From contig NZ_LIYD01000005.1 in the NCBI RefSeq assembly GCF_001278115.1, positions 125,899-189,898 of the forward strand: DNA of 64,000 bases, in the 5' to 3' direction. The notes under the pieces were generated by a model that was given only the letters and a program-made list of their open reading frames with translations, ran no database searches and was not told where the DNA came from. Source of the DNA: Flavobacterium akiainvivens. Its GTDB lineage: Bacteria > Bacteroidota > Bacteroidia > Flavobacteriales > Flavobacteriaceae. Positions 9,214 through 17,842 of the stretch are shown here, in pieces (the stretch's first letter is position 1; each line of letters starts with the position of its first letter). A program made the translations under genes and the position numbers.

Positions 9214-9257
9214 CCTGTATCTAACCTCTGCGTTTTTCCTTATGACCAAAGATAAAA

Positions 9258-9294
9258 AAATCTTAACTCAAATATTGCATTTGAGTTAAGATTT
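9258..9294. terminator. Terminator of ftsH
   Basis: A perfect 16-bp stem (9258-9273 with 9279-9294, loop TTGC-like) has an A-run on the left and T-run on the right. It lies just past the ftsH stop and separates rsfS-ftsH from the lipid operon. Confidence 0.85.
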
Positions 9295-9320
9295 TTGGAT
9301 TTATTTATGAATAATGAAAT

Positions 9321-11249
9321 TTAAGCCTCTGTAACTACCTCGCTGCCTTTTTGTTCGAAAGGGCGGTGGCCAAAAATTTCTTCAAGGTCATCTTTAAAAA
9401 TAACTTCACGCTCTATAAGAATGTCTGCCAACTTAAGCAGCTTATCCTGGTTTTCGGTAAGTATTGTTATAGCGCGCTGATACTGCTCTTCAATAAGCGA
9501 TGAAATTTCTTTATCTATAACCTGGGCTGTGTCTTCGCTGTATGGTTTAGAGAAGTTATATTCGCTTTGCCCTGTTGAATCGTAATAGGTTATATTGCCC
9601 AGTTTATCGTTAAGGCCATATATGGTAACCATTGCACGGGCCTGTTTGGTAACCTTTTCAAGGTCGCTCAATGCACCGGTAGATATTTTGTTAAAGATTA
9701 CCTTTTCGGCAGCACGGCCTCCCATGGTGGCGCACATTTCATCAAGCATTTGGTCTGGTCGCACAATAAGCCTTTCTTCAGGCAGATACCATGCAGCACC
9801 CAGGCTTTGCCCGCGTGGCACAATAGTTACCTTAACCAGTGGTGCCGCGTGCTCAAGCATCCAGCTAACAGTAGCGTGGCCTGCTTCGTGTATTGCAATG
9901 GCGCGTTTTTCTTCAGGAGAAACAATCTTGTTTTTCTTTTCAAGGCCACCCACAATACGGTCTACTGCATCAAGGAAATCCTGTTTGTCTACAGCAGTTT
10001 TATCTTTACGGGCAGCTACAAGGGCAGCCTCGTTACATACGTTGGCAATATCTGCACCGCTAAAGCCCGGTGTTTGTTTGGCAAGGAATTCGGTATCAAG
10101 GTCTTCAGACTTTTTAAGTGGCTTAAGGTGCACTTCAAAAATTTCCTTACGCTCTCGAATATCCGGAAGGTCTACATATATCTGCCTGTCAAAACGTCCG
10201 GCACGCATAAGGGCTTTATCAAGCACATCAGCACGGTTGGTTGCAGCAAGTACAATAACATTTGTATTAGTGCCAAAACCGTCCATTTCGGTAAGAAGCT
10301 GGTTTAGTGTGTTTTCGCGTTCGTCGTTAGAGCCAGAGAAGTTGTTTTTACCACGGGCACGGCCCACGGCATCGATCTCATCTATAAAAATAATGGCTGG
10401 TGATTTTTCTTTAGCCTGTTTAAACAGGTCGCGCACACGGCTTGCGCCTACACCCACAAACATCTCAACAAAGTCTGAACCCGAAAGTGAAAAGAAAGGT
10501 ACTTTAGCTTCACCGGCTACTGCCTTAGCAAGAAGGGTTTTACCGGTTCCCGGAGGGCCTACAAGTAGTGCACCTTTGGGTATCTTACCACCTATGTTAG
10601 TATATTTTTCAGGGTTTTTAAGGAATTCTACAATTTCCTGAATTTCTTCTTTAGCCCCTTCAAGGCCGGCTACATCTTTAAATGTAACCTTAATATCGTT
10701 TTTCTCATCAAAAAGCTTGGCGCGGCTCTTGCCGATATTAAATATCTGTCCGCCACCGCCTGCAGCACCGCCGCCGGCCATCCTGCGCATCATGTATATC
10801 CAAAGTACAATGATAACTACAAATGGCAGTACAAACGTAAGGATTTCTCCCCATGGGCTCTCTGGCTCAGCTCCATAGTCGGCAATTTTATTGGCCTGTT
10901 TTGCCTCATCAAGTTTTTTAGTAAACAGTTCGTTCTGGCTGCCAATAATAACAGAGTAGTGTGGACCTTTGTTGGCTTTGCCCAGCATATCGTTTTTTAC
11001 ATCTTTATGCTTGGCATCATTAAGCGCCTGTGGCTTAAGGTATACATCGGCAGATGTGTTGCTGTACATAACCTTATCTACCTGCCCGGCATCAAGATAC
11101 TGGTAGAAGTTAGATAGTGAAAGCGGTTTTGGGTTGCTCCAGGTTGCGCCTCCGGCTACATAGTTAATAGCTATAAACGCCAGTATAATAGCGCCGTATA
11201 TAAACCACGGGCTTATTTTTATCTTAGTCGGTTTATTATCTTTTGACAT
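9321..11249 (-). CDS. ftsH: ATP-dependent zinc metalloprotease FtsH
   Basis: This membrane-anchored AAA protease degrades membrane and regulatory proteins. The 642 residues show a transmembrane segment at about 14-34, an external loop, a second segment at about 135-154, Walker A GPPGTGKT at 231-238, Walker B IIFIDEID at 286-293, the second region of homology with ATNRADVLD and GRFDRQ at about 336-355, and the zinc site HEAGH at 454-458. All key residues are intact. The gene follows rsfS by 17 bases. Confidence 0.97.
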   Translation of the reverse strand: MSKDNKPTKIKISPWFIYGAIILAFIAINYVAGGATWSNPKPLSLSNFYQYLDAGQVDKVMYSNTSADVYLKPQALNDAKHKDVKNDMLGKANKGPHYSVIIGSQNELFTKKLDEAKQANKIADYGAEPESPWGEILTFVLPFVVIIVLWIYMMRRMAGGGAAGGGGQIFNIGKSRAKLFDEKNDIKVTFKDVAGLEGAKEEIQEIVEFLKNPEKYTNIGGKIPKGALLVGPPGTGKTLLAKAVAGEAKVPFFSLSGSDFVEMFVGVGASRVRDLFKQAKEKSPAIIFIDEIDAVGRARGKNNFSGSNDERENTLNQLLTEMDGFGTNTNVIVLAATNRADVLDKALMRAGRFDRQIYVDLPDIRERKEIFEVHLKPLKKSEDLDTEFLAKQTPGFSGADIANVCNEAALVAARKDKTAVDKQDFLDAVDRIVGGLEKKNKIVSPEEKRAIAIHEAGHATVSWMLEHAAPLVKVTIVPRGQSLGAAWYLPEERLIVRPDQMLDEMCATMGGRAAEKVIFNKISTGALSDLEKVTKQARAMVTIYGLNDKLGNITYYDSTGQSEYNFSKPYSEDTAQVIDKEISSLIEEQYQRAITILTENQDKLLKLADILIEREVIFKDDLEEIFGHRPFEQKGSEVVTEA

Positions 11250-11266
11250 GAATTAGTCTTAGTTAC

Positions 11267-11638
11267 TTAGTAATTGCTTCCAATGGATGTAATTTTGGCA
11301 TCGCCCCACAGGCTTTCTATGTTGTAATATTCGCGCACGTGCTTCTGGAATACATGCACCACAATATTAACATAGTCCATAAGCACCCATTCACCGTTTT
11401 CGGTTCCTTCTACGTGCCATGGCTTGTCTTTTAAATCCCTTGAAACTATTTTTTGGATGGAGTGAACAATAGCGTTCACCTGAGTATTAGAGGTACCGTT
11501 GCATATTACAAAATAATCGCATACAGTATTATCAATTGCCCTTAGGTCCAGGATATCTATATCATTGCCTTTTACTTCTTCAATCCCTTTAATGATTCCG
11601 GCTAATAAATCATCATTGTTTACCTTTTTTTTCGCCAT
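11267..11638 (-). CDS. rsfS: Ribosome silencing factor (RsfS/DUF143)
   Basis: RsfS binds the large ribosomal subunit and blocks subunit joining when nutrients are short. The 123-residue product fits the family: DILDLRAIDNTVCDYFVICNG near the N-terminus, the SNTQVNAI block, KPWHVEGTENGEWVLMDY, and VHVFQKHVREYYNIESLWGDA at the end. It heads an operon with ftsH, an order frequent in Bacteroidota, and diverges from birA with a -7 box at 11659-11666. Confidence 0.93.
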   Translation of the reverse strand: MAKKKVNNDDLLAGIIKGIEEVKGNDIDILDLRAIDNTVCDYFVICNGTSNTQVNAIVHSIQKIVSRDLKDKPWHVEGTENGEWVLMDYVNIVVHVFQKHVREYYNIESLWGDAKITSIGSNY

Positions 11639-11658
11639 TTAAAATATTATATATTACG

Positions 11659-11666
11659 CAAAGTTA
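11659..11666 (-). promoter_or_regulatory. -7 box of rsfS-ftsH
   Basis: On the minus strand the sequence reads TAACTTTG, a match to TAnnTTTG, 21 bases before the rsfS ATG. No convincing -33 TTG is seen. Confidence 0.5.
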
Positions 11667-11680
11667 TCATTTTTTGTGTT

Positions 11681-11688
11681 TACTTTTG
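11681..11688 (+). promoter_or_regulatory. -7 box of birA
   Basis: TACTTTTG matches TAnnTTTG, 45 bases before the birA ATG and 14 bases from the oppositely oriented rsfS box, so the two promoters are back to back. Confidence 0.5.
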
Positions 11689-11732
11689 AACCTCATTTGC
11701 GGTAAAAAACACAAAACAGCTGATTATTTTTA

Positions 11733-12458
11733 ATGAATATCATCAAACTCAATGCCATAAGTTCTACTAACGACTACCTAAAAGAGCTTAACGCTGCAAC
11801 GCCGGCAGAAAACTTTACTACTGTTGTTGCCGAATACCAAACCGCCGGTAAAGGCCAAATGGGTGCCAAATGGAATGTAGAGCCCGGCAAAAACCTCACA
11901 TTTAGTGTTTTAATAAAAGATGTCCTGCCAGATGTTGCCGGTATTTTTAACCTTAATGTTGCTGTTGCCGTTAGTGTTGTGCAGGCACTGAATTCACTTG
12001 CTTTACAGGAGATAAATATAAAATGGCCTAACGACATTTTGGCAGGCAGTAAGAAGATAGGCGGCATACTTATTGAAAATGCTATTAAACCCGATGGCAG
12101 CATACAATCTGTAATTGGTATTGGGCTTAATGTAAACCAAACCGATTTTAACGGCCTGCCTAAAGCGTCTTCTTTAGCTATTGTTAGTGATAAAACATTT
12201 GACAAAGAACAAATTATGATGGCTATACTAAACGCTCTGAGAGCTAATGTTGAGTTTGTAAATAACAATGCCCAACAGCTTTTGGATACTTATCACAGCC
12301 TTTTGTTTAAAAAAAATATACCTGCCACGTTTGAAAAAGACGGCAGCAGGTTTGTGGGTATTATTCAGGGGGTATCTGCTTCAGGTAACCTCATTATTTT
12401 ACATGAGAATGATAAAGTTGCTGAATACGGACTTAAAGAGATAGCCCTGTTGTATTAA
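11733..12458 (+). CDS. birA: Biotin--[acetyl-CoA-carboxylase] ligase
   Basis: This cytoplasmic enzyme activates biotin with ATP and attaches it to the carboxylase carrier protein. Its 241 residues comprise the catalytic domain (STNDYLKEL, then AEYQTAGKGQMGAKW and KWPNDILAGSKKIGGILIEN) and a short C-terminal SH3-like part. The N-terminal helix-turn-helix of E. coli BirA is absent, so it is a ligase only, not a repressor. Its stop codon abuts the stop codon of the convergent DUF4241 gene with no base between. Confidence 0.94.
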   Translation: MNIIKLNAISSTNDYLKELNAATPAENFTTVVAEYQTAGKGQMGAKWNVEPGKNLTFSVLIKDVLPDVAGIFNLNVAVAVSVVQALNSLALQEINIKWPNDILAGSKKIGGILIENAIKPDGSIQSVIGIGLNVNQTDFNGLPKASSLAIVSDKTFDKEQIMMAILNALRANVEFVNNNAQQLLDTYHSLLFKKNIPATFEKDGSRFVGIIQGVSASGNLIILHENDKVAEYGLKEIALLY

Positions 12459-13160
12459 TTATTCTTCAATATCTTCTTCATCGTCTGATTCAAAATCGCT
12501 GATAAGGAAGTCTATAACAAGTTCTATGGTATCGCCGTTTTCATTTAAGCCCCAGTAAGCAGGATAGTAGCCGTCTCCCCAGCCGGAAGCAAACATAACC
12601 AGGTTATTGTCGGTGTCATTACTAATGCTGTGGTCGTTCCAGTCGCCCAGGTCGCGGCTAAAGTTGTTTTTGCCGGAGTATAGCCTGAATTCTTCAGCCA
12701 GTACTTCATCATAATAATCAGCATCGGGATTGGCTTCTTCAAAAACGTCCATTTTATCTATAAACTGGCTGCTGGTTTCTTCGTCCATAAAAGCTGCCAG
12801 GCCGCTTTCTACAGGAAAACCATAAAACTCATCGGGCTCAAGGCTGCCAAGCTCTTCTTCTGTCAGGTCGTCAGTAAGGGCCAGTATCCATTTTGTGGCT
12901 TCTTCCGGGCGGAATTTAACCTTAGCATAAGCAATGCGGTGGTGCAGTTTGTCAATCTCTGCCATGTAAATATATACCGGATATTTGTCGGGCTCTACGG
13001 TGCGGCTAAAGGGGCGCTGGCTGTCAACAAAAAACGGGTCAGATGCTATAATGCGGCCCGTAGGCAGGTTAACATCGCCAATGTGTATTTCAACCAATTC
13101 CTGTTCGCTCATTTCGCTGTGTAGGTCGTAGGGCATTTCAAACTCGTTTGGATCTTTCAT
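12459..13160 (-). CDS. DUF4241 domain protein
   Basis: A cytoplasmic acidic protein of 233 residues. It matches the DUF4241 pattern: LPTGRIIASDPFFV near the N-terminus, then a YPVYIYM strand, and a GWGDGYYPAYWGLNENG stretch near the end. The function of the domain is unknown. I start at the ATG at 13160 (MKDPNEFEMPYD); an upstream ATG adds 7 residues. It has no signal peptide. It is a single gene, and its stop codon directly touches that of birA. Confidence 0.78.
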   Translation of the reverse strand: MKDPNEFEMPYDLHSEMSEQELVEIHIGDVNLPTGRIIASDPFFVDSQRPFSRTVEPDKYPVYIYMAEIDKLHHRIAYAKVKFRPEEATKWILALTDDLTEEELGSLEPDEFYGFPVESGLAAFMDEETSSQFIDKMDVFEEANPDADYYDEVLAEEFRLYSGKNNFSRDLGDWNDHSISNDTDNNLVMFASGWGDGYYPAYWGLNENGDTIELVIDFLISDFESDDEEDIEE

Positions 13161-13267
13161 GTTTATTTGTTTTGTGAACATTAAAGTTAGGCAAAAAGCA
13201 TTATTTAAGGCTGAAATTTTATAAAATCTTTAACCCTGATTTTAATGCTCATGCGGTATTGTAAAAT

Positions 13268-13290
13268 AAAAAACTCCGCATTTAGCGGAG
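13268..13290 (-). terminator. Terminator of the SRPBCC gene
   Basis: CTCCGC (13274-13279) pairs with GCGGAG (13285-13290). The A-run at 13268-13273 is the minus-strand T-tract. Confidence 0.75.
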
Positions 13291-13316
13291 CTTTAGGTGT
13301 ATTTTATACAAGTGTA

Positions 13317-13709
13317 TTACAGTTTGTGCATATTGTTGGCCAGGGTTTCTATAAACTTGGTTATAGGGCCTTTAACCATCATGGCCATCATGGCGTTGAA
13401 CTCGCCGGTAAAGAACAGCTGTACATCACAAGAATTGTCTCCTGTTGTTGTAATATCTCCCGTAAGGGTAAACGGAATTTTATCGCTCGCAGCACCAAGC
13501 ACTACTTTATCAACCGGGTTGCGGTCTTTTAGCTTCAGCTTAATTTCAGGCATGCCTTTCAGTGCAAAAATAAACGATTCTTCGCCGGTTATTTCAAACT
13601 TGGCAATATTTTCGGGCATCAGCTTTTCAAAATTGCGTACGTCAATTAATGCGTTATATATATACTCAGCCGGTTTTTGTACCGTTACTTTAGGTGATTC
13701 TAAGTTCAT
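13317..13709 (-). CDS. SRPBCC-family protein
   Basis: A cytoplasmic protein of 130 residues with the START/Bet v1-like pattern at its N-terminus: VTVQKPAEYIYNALIDVRNFEKLMPENI, followed by alternating strands and a C-terminal amphipathic helix (ITKFIETLANNMHKL). Such proteins bind hydrophobic ligands; the ligand is unknown. It follows pyrE on the same strand after 89 bases of repeat-like non-coding sequence and ends at its own terminator. Confidence 0.78.
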   Translation of the reverse strand: MNLESPKVTVQKPAEYIYNALIDVRNFEKLMPENIAKFEITGEESFIFALKGMPEIKLKLKDRNPVDKVVLGAASDKIPFTLTGDITTTGDNSCDVQLFFTGEFNAMMAMMVKGPITKFIETLANNMHKL

Positions 13710-13798
13710 TTCGGTTGATGGTTATTAGTTGATGGTTGTTAGAAGGCGCGTAGTGTTATGGAATTGAGTAAGTAACTCTGAACCATAAACTATAAACC

Positions 13799-14449
13799 CT
13801 AAACAGTTTCCTGCCCCCATGTAGAAGGGCTTGTTCTCCACTCCTTAAGGGTTTCCAGTTCTTTTTCAGTAATATATTGCTTGGCAACAGCTTCTTCAAG
13901 CAGTGTGTCATAGTTACCCAGTGTGTGCAGGGTAACGTTGGCTTTTTTGAAGTTTTCTACCGAAAGGTCAAAACCATAGGTAAATATGGCCACCATGCCT
14001 TTAACGTTGGCTCCGGCTGCCTTAAGGGCTTCAACAGCAAGCAGGCTGCTGCCTCCGGTGCTTATAAGGTCTTCTACCACTACAACGTTCTGGCCTTTTT
14101 GAAGAAAACCTTCCACCTGGTTTTGGCGGCCGTGTTTTTTAGGCTCAGGGCGCACGTAAATAAAGGGTAGGCCCATGTATTCGGCTACCAGCATGCCTAT
14201 GCCTATGGCGCCTGTAGCAACGCCGGCAATAACATCGGGCTTGCCATATTCTTTTTCAATGTGCTTACTAAATTCTTCCCTTATATAATTCCTTATGGGT
14301 GGAAATGAAAGCGTTATGCGGTTATCGCAATAAATAGGCGACTTCCATCCTGATGCCCATGTAAAAGGATTTTTGGGATTTAATTTAATTGCGTTTATTT
14401 GCAGCAGCAATTCTGCCGTTTTTTTGGCGGTGTCTGTGTTGAAAATCAT
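13799..14449 (-). CDS. pyrE: Orotate phosphoribosyltransferase
   Basis: This enzyme joins orotate to PRPP in pyrimidine synthesis. The PRPP-binding motif NVVVVEDLISTGGSSL lies in the second half, preceded by GVATGAIGIGMLVAEYMGLPFIYVR. The real start is the ATG at 14449 (MIFNTDTAKK), giving 216 residues, the normal family length. A longer open frame of 338 codons only runs antisense through the divergent Nudix gene and has low-complexity Ser-rich sequence. Only seven bases separate this start codon from that of the Nudix gene, and the -7 box overlaps the Nudix start. Confidence 0.94.
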   Translation of the reverse strand: MIFNTDTAKKTAELLLQINAIKLNPKNPFTWASGWKSPIYCDNRITLSFPPIRNYIREEFSKHIEKEYGKPDVIAGVATGAIGIGMLVAEYMGLPFIYVRPEPKKHGRQNQVEGFLQKGQNVVVVEDLISTGGSSLLAVEALKAAGANVKGMVAIFTYGFDLSVENFKKANVTLHTLGNYDTLLEEAVAKQYITEKELETLKEWRTSPSTWGQETV

Positions 14450-14453
14450 ATTG

Positions 14454-14461
14454 CAAATGTA
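14454..14461 (-). promoter_or_regulatory. -7 box of pyrE
   Basis: On the minus strand the sequence reads TACATTTG, a match to TAnnTTTG, ending 4 bases before the pyrE ATG. Transcription from it would start at or next to the ATG, giving a leaderless message. It overlaps the first codons of the divergent Nudix gene. No good -33 TTG is seen. Confidence 0.45.
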
Positions 14462-15065
14462 TAAAGTTTTTGTTAACGATAAGCCGCTTTTTTTGACTTC
14501 GACAGTTGAAAAAGAAACCGATTTCCAAACGTTTTTGTTGGATGGTGTTGATATTGAGCAGCTTGTAACCAGGATGTTTAGCAACAAAGTTGAAAAAGCA
14601 CACCTGTACCATCCTGATGAAAAGCTTATCCTTAAAAAACTTAAGGAAAAAATTCCTGTGGCTAAGGCCGGCGGGGGCCTGGTATACAACAAAAAAGGCG
14701 AAATACTTTTTATATTACGTAATGGCAAATGGGATTTGCCAAAGGGCGGTATTGAAAAAGGCGAGGATATAGAGGAAACGGCCATGCGAGAGGTAGAGGA
14801 GGAGACCGGTGCCAAAAACCTTGTTATTGTACAAAAACTACAAAAAACCTATCATATTTTTAAGCGAAACGGCAACTACAAGCTTAAGATAACCCATTGG
14901 TTTGAAATGATTAGCAATCACCGTGGTGCACTAACTCCACAAGCCAATGAGGGTATAGAAAAAGCTGTGTGGCTAAAGCCAGACGAGGTTAAGGAAGCTC
15001 TTAAAAACTCGTACGAAAACATAAAGCTGTTGTTTGAGGAGCAGCACATCAAAGAAATTAAGTAG
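14457..15065 (+). CDS. Nudix hydrolase
   Basis: A cytoplasmic hydrolase of 202 residues for nucleoside-diphosphate-linked substrates. The Nudix box is complete: GGIEKGEDIEETAMREVEEE, then TG, fitting GX5EX7REUXEEXGU at about residues 100-122. An N-terminal region of about 75 residues (MYKVFVNDKPLFL) is shared with Flavobacteriaceae homologues from memory; its role is unknown. I start at the ATG at 14457; the longer frame of 28 more residues lies antisense to pyrE. The substrate cannot be told. Confidence 0.88.
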   Translation: MYKVFVNDKPLFLTSTVEKETDFQTFLLDGVDIEQLVTRMFSNKVEKAHLYHPDEKLILKKLKEKIPVAKAGGGLVYNKKGEILFILRNGKWDLPKGGIEKGEDIEETAMREVEEETGAKNLVIVQKLQKTYHIFKRNGNYKLKITHWFEMISNHRGALTPQANEGIEKAVWLKPDEVKEALKNSYENIKLLFEEQHIKEIK

Positions 15066-15146
15066 CCTGTTTGTTTTCTTGTCCTGGTTCAATGCGCATG
15101 TGTTTTAATGTTTGCAATTTTGTAATGCATTAAAATACTAAACGTT

Positions 15147-16022
15147 ATGGACAGAAAAGATTTTTTAAAGAAAGGACTGCTGGGTACCGGTATGTTTATT
15201 ACCTCTGCTGCCGTGGGCGATGCCCTTATAAACGATATAGACGAGATTAAGCCACTTGAGCCTATGGGCTACAACCACCTGCCTAATCCGGAAAATAAGG
15301 TTACCGACAACATGGTGCTGCACAAAGCACACACCCGTGGTCATGCCAACCACGGATGGCTTGATACCTACCACACTTTTAGCTTTGCAAATTACAACAA
15401 CCCTGAGCGTATGCACTTTGGCGTACTGCGTGTACTTAATGATGACCGCGTAGATGCCGGCAGGGGCTTTGGCACACACCCGCATGATAATATGGAGATT
15501 ATCTCTATTCCGCTGGAGGGCGATTTAGAGCATAAAGACAGTATGGGCAATGTGGCCGTTATTAAAAAGGGCGATATACAGGTTATGAGCGCCGGTACGG
15601 GCATTCAGCACAGCGAGTATAACCGTAACAGCGACCAGCTAACTAAATTCCTGCAGATTTGGGTATTTCCTAAAAAGAGGAATGTTACCCCAAGGTACGG
15701 TCAGATTACACTAAACGAAGCCGACAGGCACAACAACCTGCAACAGATACTTTCGCCAAATGCAGATGATGCCGGTGTATGGATTCACCAGGATGCATGG
15801 TTCCACATGGGGAAGTTTGATAAAGATTTTACTACTACGTATACCATCAACAAAAAAGGTAATGGTGTGTATGCCTTTGTTTTAAAGGGCGACATAACCA
15901 TTTCGGGTATTGACCTTAACGAGAGGGACGGCCTTGGTGTTTGGGATATTGCAAACCTTGATATTACTGCTAAAAGCCAGGATGCCGAAGTGCTGCTTAT
16001 GGAAGTGCCTATGGTACTTTAA
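15147..16022 (+). CDS. Pirin family bicupin protein
   Basis: A protein of 291 residues with pirin-type cupin domains. The first cupin has the metal-site residues in THPHDNMEIISIPLEGDLEH and GTGIQHSEYN; a second, less conserved cupin follows from about residue 200. The N-terminus (MDRKDFLKKGLLGTGMFITSAAVGDAL) looks like an export signal without the twin arginine, extending before the usual pirin start LHKAHTRGHANHGW. Pirins include quercetinases (YhaK/YhhW type) and redox sensors; no specific activity is claimed. It is probably in one transcription unit or closely following the Nudix gene, with the YceI gene 108 bases downstream. Confidence 0.85.
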   Translation: MDRKDFLKKGLLGTGMFITSAAVGDALINDIDEIKPLEPMGYNHLPNPENKVTDNMVLHKAHTRGHANHGWLDTYHTFSFANYNNPERMHFGVLRVLNDDRVDAGRGFGTHPHDNMEIISIPLEGDLEHKDSMGNVAVIKKGDIQVMSAGTGIQHSEYNRNSDQLTKFLQIWVFPKKRNVTPRYGQITLNEADRHNNLQQILSPNADDAGVWIHQDAWFHMGKFDKDFTTTYTINKKGNGVYAFVLKGDITISGIDLNERDGLGVWDIANLDITAKSQDAEVLLMEVPMVL

Positions 16023-16130
16023 GATTTTGTAAAATCTTGTCCTAGTTCAATGCACAGCATTTCATTTTGCCTGAACTTTGCTTCATCAAAAATTGATAAA
16101 CACATTAAATAAACCATAAAATTTTAAATC

Positions 16131-16661
16131 ATGGCAACAACAAAATGGGTATTAGACCCAACTCACTCAGAAGTTACTTTTAAGGTAAAACACCTTATGT
16201 TTACTAACGTTTCAGGAAACTTTACAAAATTTGAAGCTACAGCTGAGTCTGAAGATGATGGCTTTAACGGTGCCTCTTTCAGCTTTAGCGCCGATGTAGA
16301 TTCTATCAACACAAATAATGCTGATCGCGATGGCCACCTAAAAAGCGGCGATTTCTTTGATGCAGCACAATTCCCAACCATTTCTTTCAAATCAACTTCA
16401 GTTTCTAAAGAAAGCGAAGATGAGCTTGACATTACAGGAGACCTTACCATACACGGTGTAACAAAATCAGTTACTCTTGATGTAGAGTTTGGCGGTATTC
16501 AGAAAGACCCATGGGGCAACGTAAAATCAGGCTTCTCTGTAACCGGAAAAATAAACCGTAAAGATTTTGGCCTTAGCTGGAATGCAGCCCTTGAAACAGG
16601 CGGTGTAATGCTTGGCGAAGAAGTTAAGCTTGCCCTTGAGCTTCAGTTTGTAAAACAATAA
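16131..16661 (+). CDS. YceI family protein (cytoplasmic form)
   Basis: YceI proteins are lipocalin-like beta barrels that bind polyisoprenoid-type lipids. The 176 residues cover the domain from WVLDPTHSEVTFKVKHLMFTN to the final strand, with the SFSFSADVDSINTNNADRDGHLKS block. There is no signal peptide, unlike the second YceI gene at 42741-43313. It often accompanies pirin and MarR-regulated genes in Bacteroidota; here it follows pirin. Terminator at 16689-16716. Confidence 0.88.
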   Translation: MATTKWVLDPTHSEVTFKVKHLMFTNVSGNFTKFEATAESEDDGFNGASFSFSADVDSINTNNADRDGHLKSGDFFDAAQFPTISFKSTSVSKESEDELDITGDLTIHGVTKSVTLDVEFGGIQKDPWGNVKSGFSVTGKINRKDFGLSWNAALETGGVMLGEEVKLALELQFVKQ

Positions 16662-16688
16662 GCTTTTTAACTACCCATTATATTTAGT

Positions 16689-16716
16689 AAACCCGTTGCA
16701 GCAATGCAGCGGGTTT
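16689..16716 (+). terminator. Terminator of the YceI gene
   Basis: AAACCCG (16689-16695) pairs with CGGGTTT (16710-16716), followed by a T-rich tail. Confidence 0.7.
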
Positions 16717-16727
16717 TCTGCATAAAA

Positions 16728-16757
16728 AAACAGCTTTACATTAATGTAAAGCTGTTT
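16728..16757. terminator. Bidirectional terminator between YceI and the convergent pseudouridine synthase
   Basis: A perfect 30-bp palindrome with arms AAACAGCTTTACATT and AATGTAAAGCTGTTT, flanked by A-run and T-run. It is just past the stop of the minus-strand gene at 16799. Confidence 0.8.
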
Positions 16758-16798
16758 TTCTGCTTTCTGTGTACTGAACACCGAATACTGGCTACTGA

Positions 16799-17842
16799 TT
16801 ATTCCTCATCCTCAGCATTATGCGATTTTGCATATACACGCCATTTTTCAAGGCATTCTACCATATCGGCGGGCACTTCGCTGTCAAAGCGCATAAATTC
16901 TTTGGTTACAGGGTGCTCAAAACCAAGGGTTTTGGCGTGCAGTGCCTGCCTTGGCAATATCTTAAAGCAATTGTCTATAAACTGTTTGTATTTAGTAAAT
17001 GTAGTGCCTTTAAGAATGGCATCTCCGCCATAGCGTGCATCATTAAACAGGGTGTGGCCTATGTATTTCATGTGCACGCGAATCTGGTGCGTGCGGCCGG
17101 TTTCAAGCCTGCAGCTAACCAGTGTAACATAGCCAAAACGCTCTAAAACCTTATAATGCGTAACCGCGTGCTTGCCTTGGTCTCCATCAGGAAAAACAGC
17201 CATTTGCATACGGTCTTTAGGGTGGCGGTCTATATTACCTTCAATAGTACCTTCATCCTCTTTTACGTTACCCCAAACCAGGGCAATGTATTCACGTTCA
17301 GATGTTTTATCGGCAAACTGCTGTGTAAGGTAGGTCATGGCCTGTTCCGTCTTGGCAATAACCAATAGGCCCGATGTGTCTTTATCAATGCGGTGTACCA
17401 ATCCCGGCCTTTCGCTGCTGTTCATGGGCAGGTTTTCAAAGTGGTAGGCAAGGGCGTTAACCAGCGTGCCGCTGTAGTTGCCATGCCCCGGGTGTACCAC
17501 CATGCCGGGCTCCTTATTTACAATAAGCAGCTGGTCGTCTTCATACGGTATATTAAGCGGAATATTCTCAGGCTCAAGCAGGTACTCATAGGGCGGGTGT
17601 TCCATTAAAACACGCACAATATCGTTAGCCTTTACCTTATGGTTGCTTTTTACGGCAACATCGTTTATATAGATATTACCGGCTTCTGCGGCCTTTTGTA
17701 TCTTGTTTCGGGTGGCATTTTCCACCAGGTTCATTAAAAATTTGTCAACCCTTAATGGCTGCTGTCCTTTACCGGCCTCAAATCGGTAATGCTCATACAG
17801 CTCCTCATTCTCGGCATCAATCTCTACAATGGGTTTATTCAT
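16799..17842 (-). CDS. rluD: RluD-type 23S rRNA pseudouridine synthase
   Basis: The enzyme makes pseudouridine in large-subunit rRNA (RluD modifies helix 69). The 347 residues have an S4 RNA-binding domain at about 30-90 (LRVDKFLMNLVENATRNKIQKAAEAG is the S4 pattern) and the RluA-family catalytic domain with HRIDKDTSGLLVIAKT, where Asp is the nucleophile, then GRTHQIRVH. The choice of RluD over RluA or RluC is by S4 domain and context. It follows the PASTA gene with a 1-base overlap. Confidence 0.88.
   Translation of the reverse strand: MNKPIVEIDAENEELYEHYRFEAGKGQQPLRVDKFLMNLVENATRNKIQKAAEAGNIYINDVAVKSNHKVKANDIVRVLMEHPPYEYLLEPENIPLNIPYEDDQLLIVNKEPGMVVHPGHGNYSGTLVNALAYHFENLPMNSSERPGLVHRIDKDTSGLLVIAKTEQAMTYLTQQFADKTSEREYIALVWGNVKEDEGTIEGNIDRHPKDRMQMAVFPDGDQGKHAVTHYKVLERFGYVTLVSCRLETGRTHQIRVHMKYIGHTLFNDARYGGDAILKGTTFTKYKQFIDNCFKILPRQALHAKTLGFEHPVTKEFMRFDSEVPADMVECLEKWRVYAKSHNAEDEE

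Noticed and set aside
9595..10641. A 348-codon open frame opposite ftsH
   Set aside because: It is Ser/Arg-rich, has no family look and lies fully antisense to the intact ftsH gene.
14450..14815. N-terminal extension of pyrE to 338 residues
   Set aside because: The extension runs antisense through the Nudix gene and has low-complexity sequence; the start at 14449 gives the normal length.
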